NCBI RefSeq assembly: GCF_030523875.1
Contig: NZ_JAUNHR010000012.1
Span: forward strand, 1 to 41,075
DNA: 41,075 nt
Source: Micrococcus sp.
Lineage (GTDB): Bacteria > Actinomycetota > Actinomycetes > Actinomycetales > Micrococcaceae
Direction of reading: 5' to 3'
This document shows, in pieces, positions 16,197-24,659 of the stretch. Both the position numbers and the translations under genes were made by a program. The number at the start of each line of letters is the position of its first letter. Position 1 is the first letter of the stretch. The notes beneath the pieces are model-generated. The model saw nothing but the letters and a program-made list of their open reading frames with translations, made no database searches and was not told where the DNA came from.

Positions 16197-17410
16197 GGGC
16201 GGGCCTCCGGGGCGGTCTCGAGGGGGCGGGGGGCGGCGCCGTCGCGCAGGACGGCGGCGGCGGAGTCGGCGGCGCGGGCGGCGTCGGCCAGGCTGAGCCC
16301 GCCCTCGGCCACCACGTTCACGTGGCCCACCTTGCGGCCGGGGCGCACGCCCTTGCCGTAGGTGTGCACCTTGGCCTGGGGATGGGCGGCCATCGCGTCG
16401 GCGTAGCCGGCGTGCAGGTCCTCGCGGGTGCCGCCCAGGACGTTCTTCATGACGGTGCCGGCCCCGCGCGGGGAGGTGTCCCCGAGCGGCAGGTCCAGCA
16501 CGGCGCGCACGTGCTGCTCGAACTGGCCGGTGACGGCGCCGTCCATGGACCAGTGGCCGGAGTTGTGCGGGCGCATGGCCAGCTCGTTGACCTGGAAGCC
16601 GGGGCTAGTGCCGGGGGTCTCGAACAGCTCCACGGCGAGCATGCCGGTCACGCCGAGCTCCTCGGCGATCCGGGCGGCCGCCGCGGAGGCGGCCTCGGCC
16701 ACCGCGGGGTCGAGGTCCGGGGCGGGGGCGGTGACGACGTCGCACACCCCGTCCGTCTGCACCGACTCCACCACGGGGTAGGCGGCGATCCGGCCCGAGG
16801 GCGTGCGGGCCACCTGGGCGGAGAGCTCCCGGGAGAACGGGACCATGGCCTCGGCCAGCAGCGGCGCGATGCCCGCGCCCAGCCACGTGGCCAGGGTGCC
16901 CTCCTCGGCGCCGGCGCCGGCGCGGGCGTCCTCGGCGGAGTCCACCACCAGCACGCCCTTGCCGTCGTAGCCGCCGCGGGCGGTCTTGAGGACCATGGGC
17001 CAGCCGTGCTCGTCGCCGAAGGCGAGGACCTCCTCGAGGGTGCTCACGGGCGCCCACGCGGGGTTGGGCAGGCCGAGGCGCTCCACGGCCTGCCGCATGA
17101 GGAGCTTGTCCTGCGCGAACTGCAGGGCGTCCGGGCCCGGCCGCACGGCCACGCCCTCCGCCTCCAGCGCGCGCAGGTGCTCCGTGGGCACGTGCTCGTG
17201 GTCGAAGGTCACCACGTCCACCGTGGCCGCGAAGGCGCGCAGGTCGTCCAGGGAGGCGTGGTCGCCCACCACGTGGGGGGCCACCTGGGCCGCGGAGGCG
17301 TCCGGGGCCTCCGCGAGCACGCGGAAGGGCACGCCCAGCTCCGCGGCGGGGCCCGCCATCATCCGGGCCAGCTGGCCGCCGCCGATCACACCGAGTCGAG
17401 GGGAAGTCAC
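16193..17410 (-). CDS. purK: 5-(carboxyamino)imidazole ribonucleotide synthase
   Basis: 405 aa ATP-grasp enzyme making N5-CAIR from AIR, bicarbonate and ATP. Motifs: N-terminal [20 protein letters not shown] (family TFEHE), [27 protein letters not shown], and [30 protein letters not shown] (the family N-E-x-A-P-R-P-H-N-S-G-H signature, here with M in place of P). GTG at 17410 is preceded at 6 nt by TAGCCT, so the purK-purE-LCP transcript probably begins at its start codon. Confidence 0.95.
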   Translation of the reverse strand: MTSPRLGVIGGGQLARMMAGPAAELGVPFRVLAEAPDASAAQVAPHVVGDHASLDDLRAFAATVDVVTFDHEHVPTEHLRALEAEGVAVRPGPDALQFAQDKLLMRQAVERLGLPNPAWAPVSTLEEVLAFGDEHGWPMVLKTARGGYDGKGVLVVDSAEDARAGAGAEEGTLATWLGAGIAPLLAEAMVPFSRELSAQVARTPSGRIAAYPVVESVQTDGVCDVVTAPAPDLDPAVAEAASAAAARIAEELGVTGMLAVELFETPGTSPGFQVNELAMRPHNSGHWSMDGAVTGQFEQHVRAVLDLPLGDTSPRGAGTVMKNVLGGTREDLHAGYADAMAAHPQAKVHTYGKGVRPGRKVGHVNVVAEGGLSLADAARAADSAAAVLRDGAAPRPLETAPEARP

Positions 17411-17416
17411 GGCACC

Positions 17417-17422
17417 AGGCTA
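17417..17422 (-). promoter_or_regulatory. Leaderless-type -10 box of purKE-LCP
   Basis: TAGCCT ends 6 nt before GTG 17410. Confidence 0.55.
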
Positions 17423-17497
17423 GTGGCGCAGCCTGGGAACTCCGTCAGGATCGCCTGCACGCCCTCCGGTCGGACCGGTCCGGGACCCGCGCGGGAC

Positions 17498-17503
17498 TAC
17501 AGT
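17498..17503 (+). promoter_or_regulatory. -10 box of the GtrA gene
   Basis: TACAGT predicts a start near 17510 and a leader of about 64 nt. Confidence 0.35.
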
Positions 17504-17573
17504 GTTCCCAGCCGTCCGGCGCCGCCCCGCCGCCCGGACCCTCCCGCCGTCCGAACCGAGGTGTCCCGCCCCC

Positions 17574-18149
17574 ATGATGTCCGATCTCTGGCGCCGTGCC
17601 ACCGGTGTCGTCTCCATGCTGTGGCGCGAGGTGGCGAAGTTCGGCACCGTGGGCGCCGCCGCCTTCGTGATCGACTCGCTGGTGTTCTGGTGGATGATGA
17701 CCGGCCCCCTCGAGGGCTCGAACGTCAAGGCCAAGATCGTGGCCGGCGTCGTCGCCACGATGTTCAGCTGGGTGGCCAACCGCTACTGGACCTTCCGGGA
17801 CAAGCGCTCCACCAACAAGGTGCGCGAGCTCGTGATGTTCCTGATCATGAACGCGATCGGCCTCGGCATCCAGGCCGGCTGCGTGTTCATCGCCCAGTAC
17901 CTCATGGGCATCACGGACCCCATGGGCCTGTTCATCGCCGGCAACGTGGTGGGCCTGTTCTTCGGCACCGTGTTCCGGTACTTCGCCTACCGCTTCTGGG
18001 TGTTCAAGGAGGAGCTGGACGAGGAGCCGGGCTTCGCCAACGACATCGCCGTGATCACCGGCCAGATCCCCGTGCTGCACGACCACGCCGAGCATGCCCC
18101 CGGCGTGGTCCACCGCCACCGGCCGCATCCGGAGGACGACGTCCGCTGA
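17574..18149 (+). CDS. GtrA family membrane protein
   Basis: 191 aa with four transmembrane helices in the GtrA pattern: FGTVGAAAFVIDSLVFWWMM, VAGVVATMFSWVANRYWTF, LVMFLIMNAIGLGIQAGCVF and GNVVGLFFGTVFRYFAYRFWVF. The family is thought to flip or present polyprenyl-phosphate-linked sugars for envelope glycosylation. The C-terminal ~30 residues are His/Pro-rich and cytoplasmic. Two adjacent ATGs (17574, 17577) are possible; a GAGG lies about 10 nt upstream. Divergent from purK as in Rv3276c/Rv3277. Confidence 0.87.
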   Translation: MMSDLWRRATGVVSMLWREVAKFGTVGAAAFVIDSLVFWWMMTGPLEGSNVKAKIVAGVVATMFSWVANRYWTFRDKRSTNKVRELVMFLIMNAIGLGIQAGCVFIAQYLMGITDPMGLFIAGNVVGLFFGTVFRYFAYRFWVFKEELDEEPGFANDIAVITGQIPVLHDHAEHAPGVVHRHRPHPEDDVR

Positions 18150-18156
18150 CCGCGGC

Positions 18157-18175
18157 CGCCCCGCACACCGGGGCG
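18157..18175. terminator. Bidirectional terminator
   Basis: CGCCCC (18157-18162) pairs with GGGGCG (18170-18175) around a 7-nt loop between convergent genes. Confidence 0.55.
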
Positions 18176-18188
18176 CCCCGCGCCGGGC

Positions 18189-18860
18189 TCAGGCCGGCAC
18201 GGTGACGCAGCGCCCCGCGTCCCAGTCCTGCAGGGTGGCGCGCACGACGCCGACGCCCACCCGCGCGCGCCCGCCCTGCCTGCCGTCGGCCGCGCCGTCC
18301 CCGTCCCCACTCGCGTCGGCGGCCGGGACCAGGTCCGGCACCACGTGGTCCACCGGTCCGGGCAGGGCGTCCGGCTGCGCGCGGATCTCCGCGGCGAGGT
18401 CCACCACGGCCGGGTCCGCGGCGTCGTCGCCGAAGTGGGGCTCGAGCCCGCGGGGCAGGCGCACCGCCACCACCGTCAGGGCCGGGTCCTCCCACGCCTC
18501 CGGGCGGTCCGTGAGCACGGCCGCGGCGTCGGCGTCCGGGGCGGGGGAGGCGGCGCCGGAGGCCGGGTCCAGGCGCGCCCCGGCCACCAGCACCCCGAGC
18601 GCCAGGGCACGGGAGAGCCAGTGGTCCGGCAGGTCCAGGAGCACCGCGTCCCCGGGGCCCACGCCCTCGTCCAGCAGCAGCCCGGCGGCCTTGGCCGCCC
18701 AGTTCACCACCACGGTCCCGGACAGCTCGATCCGCTGGTCCACGGCGCCGTGCCCGCCCCCGGCGCCCGGCGCCGGCTCCTGCAGCAGGGCGGGGCGGGG
18801 GGAGGCGGCCAGCCGGGTGACCAGCGGGCCCTGGGCGCGGGGCGTGGAGAGGGAGACCAT
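18189..18860 (-). CDS. TIGR03089 family protein (truncated AMP-ligase-like)
   Basis: 223 aa. It resembles the N-terminal part of AMP-dependent ligases (ELSGTVVVNWAAKAAGLLLDEGVGPGDAVLLDLPDHWLS, then a second Rossmann-like segment LALGVLVAGARLDP) but lacks the ATP-binding YTSGTTGxPKG motif and the C-terminal lid, so it cannot be a normal ligase. The pattern and its place near LCP, purEK and whiB2 fit the actinobacterial TIGR03089 family (Rv3268), function unknown. ATG at 18860 with CAGACT 6 nt upstream suggests a leaderless mRNA. Confidence 0.75.
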   Translation of the reverse strand: MVSLSTPRAQGPLVTRLAASPRPALLQEPAPGAGGGHGAVDQRIELSGTVVVNWAAKAAGLLLDEGVGPGDAVLLDLPDHWLSRALALGVLVAGARLDPASGAASPAPDADAAAVLTDRPEAWEDPALTVVAVRLPRGLEPHFGDDAADPAVVDLAAEIRAQPDALPGPVDHVVPDLVPAADASGDGDGAADGRQGGRARVGVGVVRATLQDWDAGRCVTVPA

Positions 18861-18866
18861 GGCCCC

Positions 18867-18872
18867 AGTCTG
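18867..18872 (-). promoter_or_regulatory. Probable -10 box of the TIGR03089 gene
   Basis: CAGACT ends 6 nt before ATG 18860. Confidence 0.4.
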
Positions 18873-18934
18873 GCACCCCGACCCGGCCCGCGCCGGGCCG
18901 CGCGGCGTCCGGGCCGCACGCCGTCCCGGGCCTC

Positions 18935-18952
18935 GGGGGGGGGGGGGGGGGG
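18935..18952 (+). repeat. Homopolymer run of 18 G
   Basis: Eighteen consecutive G followed by C, GGG, T, GGGGG. It lies in the divergent gap between the TIGR03089 gene and whiB, 16 bp before the whiB palindrome. Such runs slip in replication and sequencing, so the length is uncertain. Confidence 0.9.
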
Positions 18953-18968
18953 CGGGTGGGGGAGCGAA

Positions 18969-18985
18969 TTACACCCGTGTAATGT
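18969..18985 (+). promoter_or_regulatory. whiB promoter with TTACAC/GTGTAA inverted repeat
   Basis: TTACAC (18969-18974) and GTGTAA (18977-18982) form an inverted repeat with a 2-bp centre. The right arm overlaps a good -10 hexamer, TAATGT at 18980-18985, so a bound protein would block or shape initiation. Predicted start near 18992, leader about 74 nt. Confidence 0.6.
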
Positions 18986-19065
18986 GGTGGCCGTCATGGG
19001 GTCGCGCCGTGCGCCGCCCCGGGCCGTCGGGACCGTCGATCCAGGGCCACAGGAGGGTGCTGACC

Positions 19066-19590
19066 ATGCAGGACACGCAGCGAGCCGAGGACGCCGGCCG
19101 CGCCCGGCGCGCGCCGGCCGCCTCCCGCTCCCGCGCCGTTCCCAGCGACTGGTTCCTGGACCCCGCCGACCCCGCCGCCGGGGCCTGGGACGCCCCCGAC
19201 TCCCTCGAGGACCGCGCCTCCGCCCTCCTCGCCGCCCACGACCTCGCGGACGCCGACGACGCCGAGGGCACCCCCGGCGCCACCGTCACCGAGCTCGCCC
19301 CGCGCCGCGCGGCCGGGCACGCCGAGCGCTGGGAGCCGGTGCCCGGTGTCGCCGTCGAGCCCGTGGAGGGGGAGCTGGCGTGGCAGGTGGACGCCCTGTG
19401 CGCGCAGACGGACCCGGAGGCCTTCTTCCCGGAGAAGGGCGGCTCCACGCGGGACGCCAAGCGCGTGTGCGCGGCGTGCCTCGTGCGCCAGGACTGCCTG
19501 GACTACGCCATGGCGAACGACGAGAAGTTCGGCATCTGGGGCGGCCTGTCCGAGCGGGAGCGCCGCCGCCTGCGCCGCGAGCGCGGCTGA
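19066..19590 (+). CDS. WhiB family iron-sulfur transcriptional regulator (WhiB2/WhmD-like)
   Basis: 174 aa. The C-terminal WhiB domain has the four cluster cysteines C112, C135, C138 and C144, the GIWGG turn (156-160) and a basic C-terminal stretch ERERRRLRRERG. WhiB2/WhmD orthologues control cell division and septation; that assignment rests on context (DUF3499 and the zincin-like gene follow, as in Rv3258c-Rv3260c). An unusual ~100-residue Ala/Asp/Glu-rich head of low complexity precedes the domain. ATG at 19066 has AGGAGG at 19051-19056. The promoter carries an inverted repeat and sits beside a G18 tract. Confidence 0.9.
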   Translation: MQDTQRAEDAGRARRAPAASRSRAVPSDWFLDPADPAAGAWDAPDSLEDRASALLAAHDLADADDAEGTPGATVTELAPRRAAGHAERWEPVPGVAVEPVEGELAWQVDALCAQTDPEAFFPEKGGSTRDAKRVCAACLVRQDCLDYAMANDEKFGIWGGLSERERRRLRRERG

Positions 19591-19595
19591 GCCGT

Positions 19596-19613
19596 CCCGG
19601 CGCCGCCGCCGGG
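19596..19613. terminator. Bidirectional terminator after whiB
   Basis: CCCGGCG (19596-19602) pairs with CGCCGGG (19607-19613) around a 4-nt loop, between convergent stops. Confidence 0.55.
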
Positions 19614-19618
19614 GTCGG

Positions 19619-20128
19619 TCAGATCCGGCCCCAGGACGGGTCGAGGGCCTGCGGGTCCACGCCGAGCGCCGCGGCGCACCGGCTGAGGGCCACCCCGTAG
19701 ACGGCGTCCTCGAGGTCCTCGGCCTCCACGGTCTCCCGGAGGGGGCGCTCGAAGAGGGTGAGCACCACCCCGTCCGGCCCGTCCGTCTCCGCGCGGCCGA
19801 ACAGCTCCTCGTCGTCCCCGTCCGCGCGGGCCCGGAGCAGGGCCAGCCGGTCGTCCAGGCGGTCGGGGATGCGCTCGACGCGGGCGGTGACCCGGCGCAG
19901 GCCCGGCACGCCCAGGTTCGTGAGGCGCTCCACGGAGGACTGGACCGCGTCCACGAAGGCCTCCACGCGGCCGCGCGGGGCGCGGAGGCCGAAGGGCAGC
20001 GGGTGCCGGATCCCGCGGCCGCGCCTGTCCCGGCGCCGGCCCGGCCGGCGGCCGTCTCCGCCCGGGCCTGCCGTGCGCGGGGCCCGCGGCGGCGGGGGCG
20101 GCAGCGGGGCGAGCGGGTCGGCGGACAT
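19619..20128 (-). CDS. Zincin-like metallopeptidase family protein lacking HExxH
   Basis: 169 aa. After a Pro/Arg-rich head, residues ~52-169 follow the small zincin-like family (PF06262 type): an N-terminal helix (FVDAVQSSVERL), a central strand region, VVLTLFERPLRE, then the helix that should carry HExxH. In its place the sequence reads VYGVALSRCAAALGVDPQALDPSW, so the zinc-binding motif is absent. It is therefore probably not a peptidase. The position between whiB2 and DUF3499 matches Rv3259. ATG 20128 with TAGCAT 6 nt upstream is a leaderless start. Confidence 0.65.
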   Translation of the reverse strand: MSADPLAPLPPPPPRAPRTAGPGGDGRRPGRRRDRRGRGIRHPLPFGLRAPRGRVEAFVDAVQSSVERLTNLGVPGLRRVTARVERIPDRLDDRLALLRARADGDDEELFGRAETDGPDGVVLTLFERPLRETVEAEDLEDAVYGVALSRCAAALGVDPQALDPSWGRI

Positions 20129-20134
20129 GGGGCC

Positions 20135-20140
20135 ATGCTA
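20135..20140 (-). promoter_or_regulatory. Leaderless-type -10 box of the zincin-like gene
   Basis: TAGCAT ends 6 nt before ATG 20128. Confidence 0.5.
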
Positions 20141-20177
20141 GGCCAGCGGACGGGGACGCCCGGGCGCGCGGGGCGGG

Positions 20178-20183
20178 TAGGGT
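20178..20183 (+). promoter_or_regulatory. Leaderless-type -10 box of the DUF3499 gene
   Basis: TAGGGT ends 8 nt before GTG 20192. Confidence 0.45.
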
Positions 20184-20191
20184 GATCTGCC

Positions 20192-20515
20192 GTGGGAGCC
20201 ATGCGACGCTGCAGCAAGACGCCGTGCCAGGAGCCTGCCCTGGCCACGCTGACGTACAACTACGCCGACTCCCAGGTGGTGATCGGCCCGCTGTCCCAGC
20301 TCGCCGAGCCCCACGCCTACGACCTCTGCCCCGCCCACGCGGCCCGCATCACCGTCCCGCGCGGCTGGGAGGTGCTGCGCATCGACGCCCCGGAGCCCGC
20401 GGCACCCGCCCCGCGCCGCGCGATCGGCGCCGCCCCGGCCGGGCCCGCCCCGTCCGCGCCGGAGGGCGAGGGCCCTGCGCGGGGGTTCCTGCGCGTCGTC
20501 GACGACGGACGGTGA
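20192..20515 (+). CDS. DUF3499 zinc-ribbon-like protein
   Basis: 107 aa. The N-terminal ~60 residues are the conserved DUF3499 core: RRCSKTPCQEPALATLTYNYADSQ, then YDLCPAHAARITVPRGWEV. The two Cys in the first segment and Cys/His in the second look like one metal site. The rest is Ala/Pro-rich. Function unknown. GTG 20192 follows TAGGGT by 8 nt; ATG 20201 is an alternative. It precedes ahcY on the same strand but ahcY has its own promoter. Confidence 0.82.
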   Translation: MGAMRRCSKTPCQEPALATLTYNYADSQVVIGPLSQLAEPHAYDLCPAHAARITVPRGWEVLRIDAPEPAAPAPRRAIGAAPAGPAPSAPEGEGPARGFLRVVDDGR

Positions 20516-20558
20516 CCTGAGCGGTCTCCGCCCCGCCTCCCGCGTCCGGACGCCTCGG

Positions 20559-20564
20559 TAGGCT
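20559..20564 (+). promoter_or_regulatory. Leaderless-type -10 box of ahcY
   Basis: TAGGCT ends 6 nt before ATG 20571, leaving no room for a leader or riboswitch. Confidence 0.6.
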
Positions 20565-20570
20565 GGGGCC

Positions 20571-22130
<1,560 letters not shown>

Positions 22131-22173
22131 GCCCGTGCCGCCCTCCGCGGCGGCCCGGCAGGAGAGGACTCCC

Positions 22174-23367
22174 ATGGCTTCCCACCCCACCGGGTCCGGG
22201 CGCGAGGACCGCGCCGGATCCGACGACTTCGAGTCCGGGCTGGACTACGGCGCGTTCGTGGAGGACGACGCCGACGCGACCCAGGCGCTGCCCCGTCAGG
22301 GCGCGCCGTCGCGCCCCGGCGCGGACGGCCCCGGCGCCGGGGACAACCCGACCCTGGTGATGGACCGCGGCGGGATCGCCGCGGCCGGCGGCTCCGGCGC
22401 CGGCGCGCACGCCGCCGGATCCGGCGGGGACATCACGGCCACCCGGTCCACCCCGCCGTCCGCCGCCGTGCCCCCGGGCGCGTACGGCGGCGACGCCGGA
22501 CGGGCCCCGGTGCGGGAGGCCGTGCCGGTCGACCGCTACCCCGGGGACACCGCGACGCCCGTGGGCGTGGCCGGCTCCCGGGCCGCGGCCGAGGCGGACG
22601 GGCCCACCCCCGAGGAGCAGGCGCGCCTGCCCACGGCGGGCCCGCGCGTCGCGCAGGTGCTGCTGGCCGTGCTGGCCCCGCTCACGCTGCTGCTGGCCGC
22701 CGTGCGCCTGGTGGCCAGCCCGCTGTTCCTGTGGCTGGAGTACCACCGGCCCGGCTTCCCGGAGGACGACTACGGGTTCACCACGGGGGACCGGATGCAC
22801 TACGGCTCCGCGGGCCTGGACTACCTGTCCAACCTGGCGGGCTCCCGGTATCTGTCCTCGCTCATGCATGAGGGGCAGCCGCTGTTCACCGCGGCGGAGG
22901 TCTCCCACATGACGGACGTGAAGATCGTGATGCTCGCGGCCACCGCGGCCCTGGTGGTGCTCACCCTGGTGTGCGCCGCCCTGGCCTGGTACCTGCACCG
23001 CACCAGCCCGGGCGGGGTGCGCCGCGCCCTGTTCGCCGGCGCGGTGTGGCTGCTGATCGCCCTGGTGGTGCTCGGCGTGCTGGCCGCCACCGGGTGGCAG
23101 GAGTTCTTCGCCGGGTTCCACTCGCTGTTCTTCGCGGACGGCACGTGGACCTTCTCCACGGCCGACGCGCTGATCCGCCTCTACCCGGAGCAGTTCTGGG
23201 TGGACGCGGCGTTCTCCGTCGCCCTGCTGACCCTGGCCGGCGCGCTCCTGACGCTCGTGCTCGGCTGGCCGAGCCGTCGGCGCCGGGAGCTCGCGCAGGA
23301 CCGCCGCGCCCAGCTGGAGGCCACCCGCCTGCGCTGGGCCCGCGAGGACGCCTACGGCGCGCGCTGA
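22174..23367 (+). CDS. DUF1461 / TIGR01906 integral membrane protein (Lit-like)
   Basis: 397 aa. Residues 1 to ~155 are low-complexity, acidic and Gly/Ala/Pro-rich, probably disordered and cytoplasmic. Then come about four transmembrane segments with the DUF1461 pattern: SNLAGSRYLSSL, LFTAAEVSHMTDVKIVML, and after the third helix FFAGFHSLFFADGTWTFSTADALIRLYPEQFWVDAAF. This family includes Lit, the lipoprotein intramolecular transacylase of Firmicutes, so an envelope lipoprotein role is possible, but equivalence in actinobacteria is inference. ATG 22174 has AGGAGAGG at 22160-22167. It follows ahcY by 43 bp and may be co-transcribed. Confidence 0.8.
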   Translation: MASHPTGSGREDRAGSDDFESGLDYGAFVEDDADATQALPRQGAPSRPGADGPGAGDNPTLVMDRGGIAAAGGSGAGAHAAGSGGDITATRSTPPSAAVPPGAYGGDAGRAPVREAVPVDRYPGDTATPVGVAGSRAAAEADGPTPEEQARLPTAGPRVAQVLLAVLAPLTLLLAAVRLVASPLFLWLEYHRPGFPEDDYGFTTGDRMHYGSAGLDYLSNLAGSRYLSSLMHEGQPLFTAAEVSHMTDVKIVMLAATAALVVLTLVCAALAWYLHRTSPGGVRRALFAGAVWLLIALVVLGVLAATGWQEFFAGFHSLFFADGTWTFSTADALIRLYPEQFWVDAAFSVALLTLAGALLTLVLGWPSRRRRELAQDRRAQLEATRLRWAREDAYGAR

Positions 23368-23393
23368 GCGCCCCGCGGGGCGTCCCGCGACGT

Positions 23394-23444
23394 GACAGAC
23401 CCCGGGCGGGGCCGGAGGGATCCGGCCCCGCCCGGGGGTCTGTC
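23394..23444. terminator. Strong bidirectional terminator
   Basis: GACAGACCCC-GGGCGGGGCCGG pairs with CCGGCCCCGCCCGGGGGTCTGTC, about 22 pairs with one bulge, between the converging Lit-like and ene-reductase genes. A smaller stem CGCCCCGCGGGGCG lies just before it. Confidence 0.85.
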
Positions 23445-23456
23445 GTGCGGCACGGC

Positions 23457-24530
23457 TCAGTCGGCGGTGGGGTAGTCCGTGTAGCCGCGCTCGCCGCCCA
23501 CGTAGAACGTCGAGGGGTCCGGCTCGTTGAGCTCGAGGCCCTCGCGCCAGCGGCGCACCAGGTCCGGGTTGGCGATCAGCGCGCGGCCCACCACGGCGGC
23601 GTCGGCCAGGCCGTCCTCCACGATGTGCCGGGCCTCGGCCAGGTCCGTGGGGGAGGCGAAGCCGCTGTTGAGCAGGAACGTCCCGCCGAAGCGCTCGCGC
23701 AGGGCGGCCACCAGGTCGCCGTCGACGTCCCGGTGCAGCACGGATAGGTAGGCCAGGTCGAGGTCCGCCAGGCCGTCCAGGATCGCGCCGTAGGTGGCGA
23801 GCACGTCCTCGCGGTCCGGCTCGAGCACCCCCTGCACGTCGTGCTCGGGGGAGATGCGCAGGGCGGTGCGCTCGGCGCCGATCTCCTCGGCCACCGCGCG
23901 CACGACCTCCACCGTCAGGCGGGCGCGGTTCTCGGGGGAGCCGCCGTAGGCGTCCGTGCGCTCGTTGCTGGAGGCCGCGGTGAACTCGTGCAGCAGGTAG
24001 CCGTTGGCGCCGTGGACCTCCACGCCGTCCACGCCGGCGTCCACCGCGCGACGGGCGGCCTCCGCGAACCAGCGCACGACCCGCAGCAGCTCCTCCGTCT
24101 CGAGGGCGCGGGGAACGGAGCCCTCGAGCTTGCCGGAGAAGCCGCGCACGGGCACGCCGGGGCCGATCGCGCTGGGGGCCTCGGGCTCGGCGCCGCGCAG
24201 CAGGTCCGGGTGGCACATGCGCCCGCCGTGCATGACCTGCAGGAACAGGTGCCCGCCGTCGTCGTGGACCGCCTCGGCCACGCGCGCCCAGCCGGCGGCG
24301 TGGTCGGCGTCCGCGATCCCGGCCTGGCCGGGGAAGGAGCGGCACGAGAACGCCGGGAACACGCCCTCGCTGACCACCAGGCCCGCCGAGGCGCGCTGGC
24401 GGTAGTACTCCACGTGCAGGTCCGTGGGGACGCCGTCCTCACCGGCGCGCTGACGCGTCAGCGCGGCCATGGTCACACGGTTGTCCAGGCGCAGGGCGCC
24501 GAGGTCCAGGGGGTCGAACAGGGAGGGCAT
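23457..24530 (-). CDS. Old yellow enzyme family NADH:flavin oxidoreductase (ene-reductase)
   Basis: About 357 aa TIM-barrel flavoprotein that reduces activated C=C bonds or nitro-esters with NAD(P)H. Motifs: LFDPLDLGALRLDNRVTMAALTR (FMN site start), LQVMHGGRM, and the substrate pair H173/N176 in VEVHGANGYLLHEF, followed by RTDAYGGSPENRARL and the phosphate-binding AAVVGRALIANPDLV. This is the NemA/XenA-type subgroup; the substrate is unknown. ATG 24530 is preferred for an AGGA about 5 nt upstream; GTG 24563 would add 11 residues but has no good ribosome-binding site. Confidence 0.88.
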   Translation of the reverse strand: MPSLFDPLDLGALRLDNRVTMAALTRQRAGEDGVPTDLHVEYYRQRASAGLVVSEGVFPAFSCRSFPGQAGIADADHAAGWARVAEAVHDDGGHLFLQVMHGGRMCHPDLLRGAEPEAPSAIGPGVPVRGFSGKLEGSVPRALETEELLRVVRWFAEAARRAVDAGVDGVEVHGANGYLLHEFTAASSNERTDAYGGSPENRARLTVEVVRAVAEEIGAERTALRISPEHDVQGVLEPDREDVLATYGAILDGLADLDLAYLSVLHRDVDGDLVAALRERFGGTFLLNSGFASPTDLAEARHIVEDGLADAAVVGRALIANPDLVRRWREGLELNEPDPSTFYVGGERGYTDYPTAD

Positions 24531-24659
24531 GGGGGTCCTGTCGGTCGGAGCGGTCGAGGTCACCCCCCGTAACGGGCGGGCGGGCGGCGGATATTCCGCG
24601 GCCCGCCCGGTGCCCGTGCTCCTGCGCCCATCCGACGCCGTCCGTGCGACGCCGTCCGC

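Noticed and set aside
20516-20570. SAH riboswitch upstream of ahcY
   Set aside because: The TAGGCT box 6 nt before the ATG leaves no leader, and the 55-bp gap lacks the SAH aptamer core.
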